DNA of 15,838 bases from DASRTE01 sp035316885 (GCA_035316885.1 DATHII010000143.1:1-15838); one strand, 5' to 3'. Shown: positions 1 through 7,124, counted from the stretch's first letter. Numbers and translations: made by a program. The notes: generated by a model from the sequence alone, not told the origin.

Positions 1-450
1 CCGCGGCCGCCGCTGCGTGAGTGGTTGCTGTCCTGGATCGACCGGGACGTCGGAGCTCGGGAGGAGATGGACTCCCTGCCCGGTGTGATGTGGCACCTGT
101 CCGACGCCTGGGCCCGCCGCGGCGAGCCGAACGTGGTGCTCGTGCACTACGACGACCTGTCCGCCGATCTCGAGTGCGAGATGCGCCGGCTCGCCGTGTT
201 GTTGGGTATCACCGTCCCTGCCCAGCTCTGGCCGTCGCTCGTGCAGGCGGCCACGTTCGAGCACATGCGTGCCCGTGCCGACCAGTTCGTTCCCGACGCG
301 TCTGGCGTCCTCAAGGACAATGCAGCCTTCTTCCGGCGAGGCACGTCGGGCGCTGGCCGTGAACTGCTCACCGCAGACGAACTGGTCCACTACCGGACAC
401 GCACGGCGCAGCTCGCACCGTCGGACCTTCTGACCTGGCTTCACCGGTGA
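1..450 (+). CDS. Sulfotransferase family protein, C-terminal part (5' end outside window)
   Basis: The frame is open from base 1 (first residues PRPPLREWLLSWIDRD), so the true start lies upstream and only about 149 C-terminal residues are present. The segment reads like the C-terminal half of PAPS-dependent sulfotransferases: a VLVHYDDLSADLE strand, then MRRLAVLLGI, then ATFEHMRARA, and near the end LKDNAAFFRRGTSGAGRE followed by LLTADELVHYRTR. The FFRRGTSGAGR stretch corresponds to the family's RKGxxGDW-type loop that contacts the 3'-phosphate of PAPS; here the usual D-W is A-G. In this family the enzyme moves a sulfuryl group from PAPS to a hydroxyl or amine acceptor; the acceptor cannot be read from this part. 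It ends in TGA just before a strong terminator shared with the converging M28 peptidase gene. The family call is secure; substrate and full length are unknown. Confidence 0.85.
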   Translation, partial: PRPPLREWLLSWIDRDVGAREEMDSLPGVMWHLSDAWARRGEPNVVLVHYDDLSADLECEMRRLAVLLGITVPAQLWPSLVQAATFEHMRARADQFVPDASGVLKDNAAFFRRGTSGAGRELLTADELVHYRTRTAQLAPSDLLTWLHR

Positions 451-454
451 GGAC

Positions 455-491
455 GTGGTGTGGGGCGGTCACGTGGACCACCCCACACCAC
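455..491. terminator. Bidirectional rho-independent-type hairpin between converging genes
   Basis: The arms GTGGTGTGGGG (455-465) and CCCCACACCAC (481-491) pair perfectly over 11 bp. After one C/A mismatch the stem continues with GGTC/GACC around the loop ACGTG. It sits 5 bases after the sulfotransferase stop and 14 bases beyond the M28 peptidase stop on the other strand, so it can end transcription from both sides. No clear T-tract follows on either strand, as is common in high-GC actinobacteria. Confidence 0.8.
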
Positions 492-504
492 CCAACGAAC
501 GGAG

Positions 505-2055
505 CTAGGACCCGATGGAACCCGGGCCGCTCCCGCCACCTGCCGAACCGAACGTCCCTTCCGGGCCTGCCGGTGCGGGCAGGTTGACCGGTCCCGGAAC
601 CCTCCTACCGGGCACCACGTTGACCGACTCGGTCGAGTACGCGAACGTCAGCTGCGCGAACGCGATCAGGTCGCTGTTGACGTCCAGCGCGTGCATAGCG
701 ACGTTGCCGAACGTGTCGCACACCTCGTGGTAGCAGGGGTCGAACTGCTCGCCGGCCATGCCGCCCCAGATGGCCACCTGCGCCGGGGTCTTGACGACTT
801 CCGCACCGGTGAACAGGCCGCCGGAGGGTATCGCGGCCTCGATGAACGCCTGGTAGTCGCTGCGGCCGGAGAACTCGGTGTCGTCGTACGGCTCACCCAC
901 CAGGGTGTAGTACGACTCGTACAGGTCCTCGATGGCCTCCGAGCCTGGCGGCACGGGTACGGGTGCCTCGAACGTCGACTCGTCGGTGTCGTGCGCCATG
1001 AAGATGTAGTTGGGCGAGCCGACCATGTCGTAGTTCAGGTAGAGCGCGATCCGGTCGCGTTCCTCCGGCGACAGCCCATCCACGTACGCCGTCGAGCCGA
1101 TCAGGCCCGACTCCTCGGCGCCCCACCAGGCGAACCGGAGTGTGTTCTCCGGGTTCAGCTTGGCCATCATGAGCGCGGTTTCGAGGATCGCCGCCGAACC
1201 CGAGCCGTTGTCGTTGATTCCCGGTCCTGCACCCACGCTGTCCAGGTGGGCGCCGGCCATCACAACGTTGTCGTCGTTCGTACCGGGAAGCTCCGCGATG
1301 ACGTTGACGTCGGTCCGGAACTCCGACGGGATCACCCTCACCTGCGCGGTGGAGCCCGGCTGGGCGAGCGCCTCGCCGTCGGCGAAGCTGGCGCCGACGA
1401 CCGGGATTCCGACGACGTTGGTACCGCCTAGCGTCCCGACGATCAGCGCCTCACGGTCCGGGGTGTTCCCCTGGTTGAAGATGATCACAGCCTCAGCGCC
1501 AGCGGCCTCGGCGTTCAACGCCTTCACCGCGAACGTGCAGACCGGCGCCGGCGCGGGTGGCCCACCGCGCTGGTTGAGCGCGATGTCGTTCGGGCCGCTG
1601 AAGTCCAGGCCGACGAAGTCGGTAGCCTCGCAGCCGCTGGTCGTGTCCCGAGGTGGTGTGAGGTTGATGTCGACCGGGATCACGTTGCCGGTGACATCGC
1701 CGTCGCCCGTGCCGGTGAACGCACCCGTCTCGTACTCCGCATCAACGGGCGTGAGCTGGTGCAGCAGCGCCGGGAACACGAACTGGAACTCGAACTCGTC
1801 GAGGGTCACCTCGTAGCCCGCGGCCTCCAGCGGGCCGGCGACGTAGTCGACGCTGTCCGCATAGCCCTGCGTGCCTGCGGCTCGGGTCCCGGGGTAGAAC
1901 GGGTCGTCGTTGCTGTCGGCGATCTTCTGGAGCTCTTCCTGGTGCTCCCGCACGCCCTCGAGCGTCACGCACTCGAGAAGCTTCTGATATGTGCTGTTGC
2001 TGCGGTTGTCGCACGCGTTGCCGGGTTGGGCGCTGGCGGCCGTCCCCGGTATCAC
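505..2055 (-). CDS. Secreted M28 family zinc aminopeptidase with PA domain; signal peptide looks incomplete
   Basis: 516 codons from GTG at 2055. The C-terminal half carries the M28 co-catalytic zinc site: H270 in GAHLDSV, D282 in GINDNGSGS (bridging), E314/E315 in WWGAEESG (catalytic base and ligand), D343 in YLNYDMVGS and H443 in PCYHEVCD. Residues about 135-235 fit a protease-associated (PA) insert, and four cysteines including C442/C447 suggest an exported, disulfide-bonded enzyme. The closest described type is the Streptomyces griseus aminopeptidase group, which removes N-terminal hydrophobic residues from peptides outside the cell. A Gly/Pro/Ser-rich tail of about 30 residues ends the protein. 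The oddity is the N-terminus: the mature-looking start QPGNACDN is preceded only by VIPGTAASA, which looks like the end of a signal peptide. The charged region and most of the hydrophobic core are missing, and the frame closes at 2125 without a better start. The gene may therefore be 5'-damaged. Confidence 0.9.
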   Translation of the reverse strand: MIPGTAASAQPGNACDNRSNSTYQKLLECVTLEGVREHQEELQKIADSNDDPFYPGTRAAGTQGYADSVDYVAGPLEAAGYEVTLDEFEFQFVFPALLHQLTPVDAEYETGAFTGTGDGDVTGNVIPVDINLTPPRDTTSGCEATDFVGLDFSGPNDIALNQRGGPPAPAPVCTFAVKALNAEAAGAEAVIIFNQGNTPDREALIVGTLGGTNVVGIPVVGASFADGEALAQPGSTAQVRVIPSEFRTDVNVIAELPGTNDDNVVMAGAHLDSVGAGPGINDNGSGSAAILETALMMAKLNPENTLRFAWWGAEESGLIGSTAYVDGLSPEERDRIALYLNYDMVGSPNYIFMAHDTDESTFEAPVPVPPGSEAIEDLYESYYTLVGEPYDDTEFSGRSDYQAFIEAAIPSGGLFTGAEVVKTPAQVAIWGGMAGEQFDPCYHEVCDTFGNVAMHALDVNSDLIAFAQLTFAYSTESVNVVPGRRVPGPVNLPAPAGPEGTFGSAGGGSGPGSIGS

Positions 2056-2162
2056 CAGCAGCGCTTCTGTCTGAGTCGGCCTACCGTAAAGCGAACGAGC
2101 CCGTTTGGAAGCGTTTCGGTGAATTCACCCTGCCGTGTGACGGCTGCGGGTCGGGCTTCCGT

Positions 2163-3052
2163 TCAGCGGGATGCCCGCATCTGAGGGATAACCGTGTTCA
2201 TGACCTCCTCGAACACCGCGTCCTCGCCAGGAGCCGGGCGCCAGGTCTGCGGCCAATACAGTACGAACTCGTCGATGCCGATCTCGCTGAATCGACCGAC
2301 CAGGTCGCTGAAGTATCCGACCGACTGCCAGGGCGTGAGCGGGGGGAAGCAGACCAGCGAGTGCCGAACGGTGGTCGGGTCGCGCCCGGCGTCGACGCAC
2401 AGGTCGTCAAAGCGGTGACTGCGTTCGGAGGTGACGGCGTAGAAGTCCTCCTCGGTCGACACGCCGTACCGCCCCATGAACTCCACCCGTCACCGTGCTC
2501 AGCGGCGATGCGCAGCATCTTGGGGCCATGCGCCGCGATCGTGATCGGCGGGCGAGGCCGCTGGACCGGCAGCGGAATTGTCTCAGCGCGCTCGCACCGG
2601 TAGAACCGGCCCGTGTAGCTCGTGACCTCCTGCCGCAGAAGGAGGTCGACCAATTCGACGAACTCGCGGAACCGGGCGACCCGTTCCCCTGTCGGCCAGT
2701 CCACGCCGGCAGCACCCGCGCCCGCCGACGGATCACCCACCCCGAGCGCGATCTCCACCCGCCCGCCGCTGAGGTGATCGACGGTCATGGCGGCCTTGGT
2801 CAACGTGACCGGATGCCTGAAGTAGAGGCTCGTGACCAGCGTCCCGATCCGGATACTTGTGGTTCCCGCCGCCATCAGGGTGAGTGTCACCGGACCGTCG
2901 AACATCGTGTGCTTCACGCGGTCCGGCTCCACGACCGTGTCGCAATTCCACAGCACGTCGAACCCGAACCGTTCGGCGTCCCGCCAGCGCTTGCGGAGCA
3001 TGTCGAGCGGCAGGTGCTGGTACTGGTAGGCGCAGAAGCGTAGATCCGGCAT
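2163..3052 (-). pseudogene. Luciferase-like (LLM class) F420-type oxidoreductase, single frameshift
   Basis: The preferred start is ATG at 3052 (MPDLRFCAYQYQHLPLD), which has GAGG six bases upstream; an in-frame ATG at 3109 has no good Shine-Dalgarno site. The first part reads as an LLM monooxygenase: RWRDAERFGFDVLWNCDTVVEPD, then LMAAGTTSIRIGTLVTSLYFRHP, LTKAAMTVDHLSGGRVEIALGVG, and ITIAAHGPKMLRIAAEHGDGWSS. Near 2473 this frame leaves the family and the neighbouring frame takes over with YGVSTEEDFYAVTSERS, running to SEIGIDEFVLYWPQ and a TGA at 2163. Adding one base to GGCGGTAC (2471-2478) would join both parts into a protein of about 296 residues, a normal LLM length. In actinobacteria such enzymes use flavin or F420 in a TIM barrel; the substrate is not predictable. 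It is either a recent pseudogene or a base missed in the assembly. Confidence 0.85.
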
Positions 3053-3251
3053 GTGAGGCCTCAGATTCTCTCCGCGCCGATCCCAACTCCGCAGCTCTTT
3101 CAGGCGCATCGTGACACCGCGGCCACGCCAGGGCCAGAAGCGGACGACGATCGGCCTCCTGCAGCCTCCTTCAATGGCGCTGCCGACCCGGTCGAGCCGT
3201 CCCATGCCTGGGTGCGGTTGGCGGTGACCGTGGCGATCGGACTCGCCATCG

Positions 3252-4508
3252 TCACTGATCGTCTACGAGGCGGGCGGCCCGGGCGTTGAGGTAGCGCTGT
3301 TGCGGGAAGCTGGTTGCTCGCTGGGCCGCCGCCTGGTAGGACTCGCGTGCTGCGACGCGATCACCGGCCATCTCCAGCAGGTGCCCGCGGACGGCGTGGA
3401 GCCGGTGGTCCCCGGCGATCCGCTCGTCGGCATCGAGCTTTCCGAGCAGGTCGAGGCCCGCGTCCGCGCCTCGGACCATGGCCACCGCGACGGCGTGGTT
3501 GAGCGCCACAACGGGGTTGTCGGCGGTCTGCATCAGCAGCTCGTACAGTGCCATGATCTGTGGCCAGTCGGTTGCCTCGGCACTCGGCGCTTCGTCGTGG
3601 ATCGCGGCGATCGCCGCCTGCAGCTGGTACGGGCCGGTCGTCCCCCGCGGGAGCGCAGCGGTGATGAGCGCCACGCCCTCAGCGATGTAGCCGGCGTTCC
3701 AGAGGCTTCGATCCTGCTCGGCCATCGGGATCAACCCGCCGTCCGGCCCTGTACGCGCCGGCCGGCGCGCGTCGGTGAGCAACATGAGCGCAAGCAGCCC
3801 GGTCACCTCGCCGTCATCGGGCAGCAGTCGTTGGACCATGCGGGCCAGCCGGATCGCCTCGGCGGACAGTTCACTGCGCTGCAGGCTCGGCCCTGACGTG
3901 GCGGCGTAGCCCTCGTTGAAGATCAGGTAGAGCACGTGGAGAACCGCGCCGAGCCGTTCGGTGCGCTCCGCGCCCGGGGGCATGCCGAAGGGAATGCCGC
4001 TGTCCTTGATGCGCTGCTTGGCCCGGCTGATGCGCCGGGTCATGGTCGCCTCCGGCACGAGAAACGCACGGGCGATCTCCGCGGTGGACAAGCCGCCGAC
4101 CGCCCGCAAGGTCAGCGCAATCTGCGATGCCGGTGACAGCGAGGGGTGGCAACACATGAACAGCAGGATGAGCGTGTCGTCGTACGCGGATGCCGGCCGG
4201 TCGGCGGCGGGCGCCAACCATTGGTCGGGCAGTGTCCACTGAGCGACGGTGTCTTCACGACGTTGCCGAGCGTGCTCGCTGCGCAGCAGGTCGGTCAGTC
4301 TGCGCGACGTCACCGTGATCAGCCAAGCGCGGGGATTGTCCGGGACGCCGTCGTGCGGCCACTGCATGGTGGCCGCGATCAGGGCCTCCTGCACGGCATC
4401 TTCCGCGGTGTCGAAGTGCCCGTAGCGCCGTACCACCGCGCCGAGAACCTGCGGCGCCAACCGACGCAACAGACCCTCGGTGGTGTCATCGGTCACGGCG
4501 GTGGTCAC
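3252..4508 (-). CDS. ECF42-type RNA polymerase sigma factor with C-terminal DUF6596/TPR extension
   Basis: 418 codons from GTG at 4508. Sigma region 2 lies at residues about 10-80 (FDTAEDAVQEALIAA, then NPRAWLITVTSRRLTDLLR). Region 4, at about 125-175, has a helix-turn-helix in LSTAEIARAFLVPEATMTRRISRAKQRI. The remaining roughly 230 residues form the DUF6596/TPR-like extension, with LYLIFNEGYAAT, the aspartate-rich LMLLTDARRPARTG, and NPVVALNHAVAVAMVRGADAGL. This length and architecture define ECF42-type sigma factors, which have no classical anti-sigma factor; the C-terminal extension is thought to control activity. The start overlaps the stop of the upstream DGPF gene in a GTGA, so translation is coupled. 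DGPF neighbours are the known genomic partners and proposed targets of ECF42. The inducing signal cannot be deduced from the sequence. Confidence 0.93.
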   Translation of the reverse strand: MTTAVTDDTTEGLLRRLAPQVLGAVVRRYGHFDTAEDAVQEALIAATMQWPHDGVPDNPRAWLITVTSRRLTDLLRSEHARQRREDTVAQWTLPDQWLAPAADRPASAYDDTLILLFMCCHPSLSPASQIALTLRAVGGLSTAEIARAFLVPEATMTRRISRAKQRIKDSGIPFGMPPGAERTERLGAVLHVLYLIFNEGYAATSGPSLQRSELSAEAIRLARMVQRLLPDDGEVTGLLALMLLTDARRPARTGPDGGLIPMAEQDRSLWNAGYIAEGVALITAALPRGTTGPYQLQAAIAAIHDEAPSAEATDWPQIMALYELLMQTADNPVVALNHAVAVAMVRGADAGLDLLGKLDADERIAGDHRLHAVRGHLLEMAGDRVAARESYQAAAQRATSFPQQRYLNARAARLVDDQ

Positions 4509-4921
4509 GCCTCCAGCTCTTCGATGCCCTCGATGATCGGCCGCACGTCAATGAACGCCCCGCTCGCATCCCCTGGGCTGGGGGACTTCGTGATACGCGC
4601 GGCGATCTCGGTCGCCCGGTCGAAACTGTCGCACTCGACGATCGTGTAGCCGGCGAGGACCTCCTGGGTCTCGGGGTACGGCCCGTCGGTCACCACCGGA
4701 ACCCCGTCCTGGAGACCACGGATTCTCCTGGTGTGTACGGGGGCGGCCAGGCCACGGGCGTCGACGAACTCCCCGGAGTCGACCAGATCTTGGTTCCACG
4801 ACGCCATGAACGCGTGCATCGCCGCGACGTCCTCCGCGGACCAGGCCGGTTCGTCGGTGGGTTTGCCGGCCATGAGGTCGTACTCCTGTTGCGAGGCGTA
4901 CAGCAAGATCATGTACTTCAC
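4505..4921 (-). CDS. YCII/DGPF-domain protein, ECF42 partner
   Basis: 138 residues from GTG at 4921 (VKYMILLYASQQEYDL). The start is fixed by a strong AGAGGAGAG site about six bases upstream; longer readings begin with residues that do not resemble the family. The ferredoxin-like YCII fold is visible: the KYMILLYAS strand, WSAEDVAAMHAFMASWNQDLVDSG helices, VVTDGPYPETQEVLAGYTIVE (the DGPF signature, here DGPY), and a terminal IIEGIEELEA strand typical of the PCGG/DGPF group. The biochemical function of the family is unknown; it is a usual companion and probable target gene of ECF42 sigma factors. The stop overlaps the sigma start by four bases, giving a two-gene operon with this gene first. 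The leader contains a perfect hairpin and a possible ECF42-like promoter. Confidence 0.92.
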   Translation of the reverse strand: MKYMILLYASQQEYDLMAGKPTDEPAWSAEDVAAMHAFMASWNQDLVDSGEFVDARGLAAPVHTRRIRGLQDGVPVVTDGPYPETQEVLAGYTIVECDSFDRATEIAARITKSPSPGDASGAFIDVRPIIEGIEELEA

Positions 4922-4938
4922 GATCTCTCCTCTCTGCT

Positions 4939-4956
4939 GGCACCCATTTGGGTGCC
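4939..4956 (-). promoter_or_regulatory. Perfect inverted repeat in the leader of the DGPF-sigma operon
   Basis: GGCACCC-ATTT-GGGTGCC has seven-base arms with a four-base loop. It ends 17 bases before the GTG start and lies immediately upstream of the Shine-Dalgarno site. As DNA it could be an operator; as RNA it is a stable hairpin close to the ribosome site or the transcript 5' end. It is not followed by a U-tract and is unlikely to be a terminator in this position. The arms are certain; the role is not. Confidence 0.5.
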
Positions 4957-4967
4957 TCTCACCAGAG

Positions 4968-4996
4968 ACGTCGGGGCCACCGGCCCATCCAGGACA
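4968..4996 (-). promoter_or_regulatory. Candidate ECF42-type promoter of the DGPF-sigma operon
   Basis: On the minus strand TGTCCT (4996-4991) is followed after 17 bases by CGACGT (4973-4968). My recollection of the ECF42 promoter is TGTCGA at -35 and a CGA/TC core at -10; the -35 match here is four of six and the -10 core CGA is present. Transcription from it would begin near 4960, which places the 4939-4956 hairpin at the very start of the transcript. This is a weak match and an inference from one site. Confidence 0.3.
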
Positions 4997-5050
4997 TCCC
5001 ACCCTCCACCGAGTCGCGAATCATCGCCACCCGCCGCGGACCGTCTTGAT

Positions 5051-5290
5051 TCAGAGACTGAGGAAGCGATAGAGCGCGCGGGCGACGCATGCGGGCTCAC
5101 GTGCGGCGTCGCATTCGATGGTGGCGGTGATGGCGGTCTGGAATCCCGCGGTCACGGGCTCGACTTGCTCGACCGAAGCGGTGAGGCGTACTCGGGAGCC
5201 GACCGGCGCGGGGAGGGGAAGCGCACCTTGGCCGTCGATGTGTCGCGGCATCGTGTTGGCGACGATCAGTTGTGCCCAGGCACAACGCGA
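5051..5290 (-). pseudogene. MaoC-like dehydratase/hydratase, C-terminal remnant
   Basis: The minus-strand frame ending in TGA at 5051 encodes PAPVGSRVRLTASVEQVEP, then ITATIECDAAREPACVARALYRFLSL. This matches the last third of MaoC-type enoyl-CoA hydratases (PVPVGSRVR, a beta-strand pair, then KPACVAExxYRF). The N-terminal part with the catalytic Asp-His pair of a hot-dog-fold hydratase is absent. The open frame extends upstream to 5368, but those residues are Arg-rich and do not resemble the family. The homology fades near an 18-bp palindrome at 5269-5286. It is a truncated, probably inactive fragment located upstream of the DGPF-sigma operon on the same strand. The similarity is recognised by eye over about 70 residues. 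Confidence 0.55.
5269..5286. repeat. 18-bp palindrome GTTGTGCC-CA-GGCACAAC
   Basis: Eight-base arms are perfect with a two-base centre. It sits at the upstream edge of the MaoC-like remnant, between two decayed genes. It may be an old operator, a hairpin that promoted the truncation, or a trace of a mobile element end; nothing nearby decides among these. Confidence 0.5.
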
Positions 5291-5403
5291 CCTACGCCGC
5301 CGCCGAGCCCGTGTGTACCACCGGCCATGAATCCGCACCCGCTGGTGTCCCGCTTGTCGGGGGACCACTGGCCACGGCGGGCGTGGCGCGGCATCAGTCG
5401 CCG

Positions 5404-5601
5404 CTACGTCCTTCCGCGCCCCGATTCGCCGTTCTCGCGGCGGCAGATGTGGGTGACGCGCAGGGTGTTCGGCTCGACCGGGCCGCCGTCGACGGACCCT
5501 GTGGAGCGTTCGTAGCCGACTGTGTAGGCCAGGTCTCCGCTGGCGTCGGCGGCGACGAGGTCGAAGCTGTACGCGGTGCTGTTGGAAAACCGCGACGCGA
5601 C
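5404..5601 (-). pseudogene. NTF2/SnoaL-like (DUF4440, YybH type) remnant
   Basis: A 65-codon minus-strand frame, bounded by TAG on both sides, encodes FSNSTAYSFDLVAADASGD, LAYTVGYERSTGSVDGGP and EPNTLRVTHICRRENGE. These blocks match the centre and C-terminal half of YybH-type cone-fold proteins, where the usual continuation is a W followed by VVHRHxD. Here the frame changes right after ENGE and ends in SGRGRT and a stop, which indicates a frameshift. No start codon or N-terminal half is visible upstream; the preceding in-frame codon is TAG. The family is a small alpha/beta barrel with varied roles, so no activity is proposed. Together with the adjacent MaoC-like remnant this marks about 550 bp of decaying sequence. 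Confidence 0.65.
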
Positions 5602-5654
5602 CTAGCCGAAGATCCGGCTCAACACGCTACACAGCACGCGAGTTAGTCGCAGCT

Positions 5655-6083
5655 TCAGCCGCGTTCGACGACTTCCTTGAGGCCGGCGAGCATGATCTCC
5701 CAGTTGCCCTTCGAGTGCTCCGCGTCTTCCGCGCTCGCATTGTTGTCCTGACTCAGCGAGAGGTGCGTCCTGCCCCGACGTTCCTCGATCTCGTAGGTGA
5801 GCGTGTGGTAGTTCTCCGGCACGTCGTCCTGGCCGCTCAAGGGACTGAAGTGGGTGACTCTCAGGCGCCGCTCGGGCTCGATCTCGACGATCTCACCCTT
5901 GTCCTCGTACACCTTGCCCTCGTACTCGCCTTTCCACCTGATCGGGCTGCCCCGCTGCCAGTCGGTCTCCACGTGTGTACCAAACATGTACTTCTTGATC
6001 TGCTCGGGATCGGTCAGCGCCGTCCACACCTGCGCGGGCGTTGCGCTGATCTCCGTTTCTGCTGTGGCCACGTGGTCGCCCAT
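5655..6083 (-). CDS. SRPBCC / AHSA1-type START-domain protein
   Basis: 142 residues from ATG at 6083, chosen because GAGGAGG lies just upstream and MGDHVATAETEISATPAQVW is a normal N-terminus for the family. Typical blocks follow: VWTALTDPEQIKKYMFGTHV, WQRGSPIRWKGEYEGKVYEDKGEI, RRLRVTHFSPLSG, and a C-terminal helix ending NWEIMLAGLKEVVE. This is the helix-grip fold of the Aha1 C-terminal-like group, a hydrophobic-pocket fold found in ligand binding or stress proteins. In bacteria the ligand is generally unknown, and similarity to Hsp90 activators does not imply that function. It lies 76 bases downstream of the ABM-domain gene on the same strand and is probably co-transcribed with it. Confidence 0.92.
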   Translation of the reverse strand: MGDHVATAETEISATPAQVWTALTDPEQIKKYMFGTHVETDWQRGSPIRWKGEYEGKVYEDKGEIVEIEPERRLRVTHFSPLSGQDDVPENYHTLTYEIEERRGRTHLSLSQDNNASAEDAEHSKGNWEIMLAGLKEVVERG

Positions 6084-6159
6084 GGCGTCCTCCTCGGAGG
6101 CTGTCTTCCAGCCCCTACCCATCCGAACCGGGACGATGCCGCCTGGATCGCCTCCACAG

Positions 6160-6462
6160 TTAGCTCGGCAACTTGGCCGCTAGCACGTCGATCGGCTTGA
6201 TGTCCGGCGGCGAACTCAGCAGGTCATCGGCCTTTGCCATCAGTGCGGCAGCGATCGGGCCTTCGAGGTGGGCCTGGCGGCCCTCGGGTCCGGGAAAGAC
6301 ATCGAAGATGCCGTACGTAGTGCTGTCGATCTTGATGGCAAACCACGCGATCGTGTCGTCCTCGGCCTGGGCGAGCGGCAACGCGCCTTCCAGGAACGAC
6401 GCAAGATCGGCCTCTTTGCCCGACTTCGCGTTGAGTGTGGCAAGCAGACCTACGGTGACCAT
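6160..6462 (-). CDS. ABM-domain protein, putative quinol-type monooxygenase
   Basis: 100 residues from ATG at 6462 (MVTVGLLATLNAKSGKEADL), with GAGGAG seven bases upstream; an in-frame start at 6480 would add only MTRRRH. The dimeric ferredoxin-like ABM fold is clear: a first beta-strand VGLLATLNA, a helix with EADLASFLEGALPLAQAED, the strand TIAWFAIKID, YGIFDVFPGPEGRQAHLEGPIAAALM, and a final strand IKPIDVLAAKLP. Members act on quinols or polyketide-like aromatics without metal or cofactor, or serve as detoxification or ROS-linked proteins; the substrate is unknown here. An inverted repeat (6498-6528) sits in front and an AHSA1-type gene follows. Confidence 0.9.
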   Translation of the reverse strand: MVTVGLLATLNAKSGKEADLASFLEGALPLAQAEDDTIAWFAIKIDSTTYGIFDVFPGPEGRQAHLEGPIAAALMAKADDLLSSPPDIKPIDVLAAKLPS

Positions 6463-6497
6463 ATGGCGTCTCCTCGTCAATCGACTGCCGCAAGAGT

Positions 6498-6528
6498 GAA
6501 CTCCATGCGGCTGCTCCAGACGGAGTTC
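6498..6528 (-). promoter_or_regulatory. Inverted repeat GAACTCC-N17-GGAGTTC upstream of the ABM gene
   Basis: Seven-base arms at 6498-6504 and 6522-6528 are perfect complements separated by 17 bases. The site starts 36 bases upstream of the ABM start codon, where a promoter or repressor site is expected. Four bases further upstream on the minus strand is an exact TGTCGA (6537-6532), the -35 sequence I recall for ECF42, but no matching -10 core follows at the right spacing. A dimeric regulator site is plausible, not shown. Confidence 0.35.
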
Positions 6529-6695
6529 GTCTCGACACTAGACCTAGCTCCCTGGAGCGGTTCCGGTTCGCAGAAGATCGACATTCGCCGCCGGCGACCG
6601 CTGACGCCTGGCTTGGCCCGACCACGGGGTATCGATCCAAGCTGCCGCGCCGCGCTCGTGCATCATGGAATCCGCAGGTCTGCCGAGGATCGGGT

Positions 6696-7019
6696 GTGGT
6701 GATGGTGCTAGTCAGAGCCCTCGTCGTCCTTGGCGTGCTAGCGGTGATCGCCTGCGCGACCTACGCCGTGATCAGCGGCACCACGTATCGGCGCGTCAGT
6801 GTGGCAGCCGCCAGCGCGCGTTGGGTGGCGACGCACTATGCGGTGCGTGACGCGACGCGTGTCGTGGTCCGCAAAATGAGGCTCGGCAGCGACGACGTTC
6901 TCGACGAGCACGTGGTCGTGGAGATCCCGGACAGCGACTCAGACTTCGACACCAAGTTCCTCGAAGCGATGGCAGAGGCTCGTGCCCGGGCCGCCCTGTT
7001 CGAGTCGGAGTCGGACTAG
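6696..7019 (+). CDS. Small membrane-anchored protein of unknown function
   Basis: 107 residues. The start is GTG 6696, GTG 6699 or ATG 6702; GAGGA at 6684-6688 favours 6696. One transmembrane segment (about residues 4-28, VLVRALVVLGVLAVIACATYAVI) is followed by a basic stretch (TTYRRVSVAAASARWVATHY) and a soluble part of alternating hydrophobic and charged residues (RVVVRKMRL, then EHVVVEIPDSDSDFDTKF) ending in an acidic tail. The likely topology is a short extracellular N-terminus with a cytoplasmic C-terminus, following the positive-inside rule. I do not recognise the family. The third-position composition is typical of the window, so it is probably a real gene. It has a clean terminator six bases after the stop and no same-strand neighbour. 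Confidence 0.7.
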   Translation: MVMVLVRALVVLGVLAVIACATYAVISGTTYRRVSVAAASARWVATHYAVRDATRVVVRKMRLGSDDVLDEHVVVEIPDSDSDFDTKFLEAMAEARARAALFESESD

Positions 7020-7024
7020 CCCTC

Positions 7025-7053
7025 AGCCCGCGGACACCGCGCTGCCGCGGGCT
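7025..7053. terminator. Intergenic hairpin AGCCCGCGG / CCGCGGGCT
   Basis: Nine-base perfect arms at 7025-7033 and 7045-7053 enclose an 11-base loop. The hairpin begins six bases after the stop of the small membrane protein gene. It also lies about 70 bases beyond the stop of the converging reductase gene at 7125, so it could serve both strands. There is no U-tract. Confidence 0.7.
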
Positions 7054-7124
7054 ACACGCCGCCACACCACGCAGACGGGAGTGGCATGGCCGAAGGCGCT
7101 ATGGGCCCCGACGTCCGAAACGCT

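Noticed and set aside
460..1431. Plus-strand open frame of 323 codons
   Set aside because: It is antisense to the M28 peptidase, whose zinc ligands and family motifs are all on the minus strand; the plus-strand residues are Arg/Gly-rich with no family-like blocks.
3053..3289. Plus-strand frame ending in a hydrophobic stretch (VRLAVTVAIGLAIV), a possible small membrane protein
   Set aside because: It overlaps the start of the LLM gene and the end of the sigma gene, and has no ribosome site; the hydrophobic stretch is probably chance.
4733..5515. Plus-strand open frame of 260 codons
   Set aside because: It crosses the DGPF gene start, its ribosome site and two minus-strand remnants; composition is that of an antisense frame in high-GC DNA.
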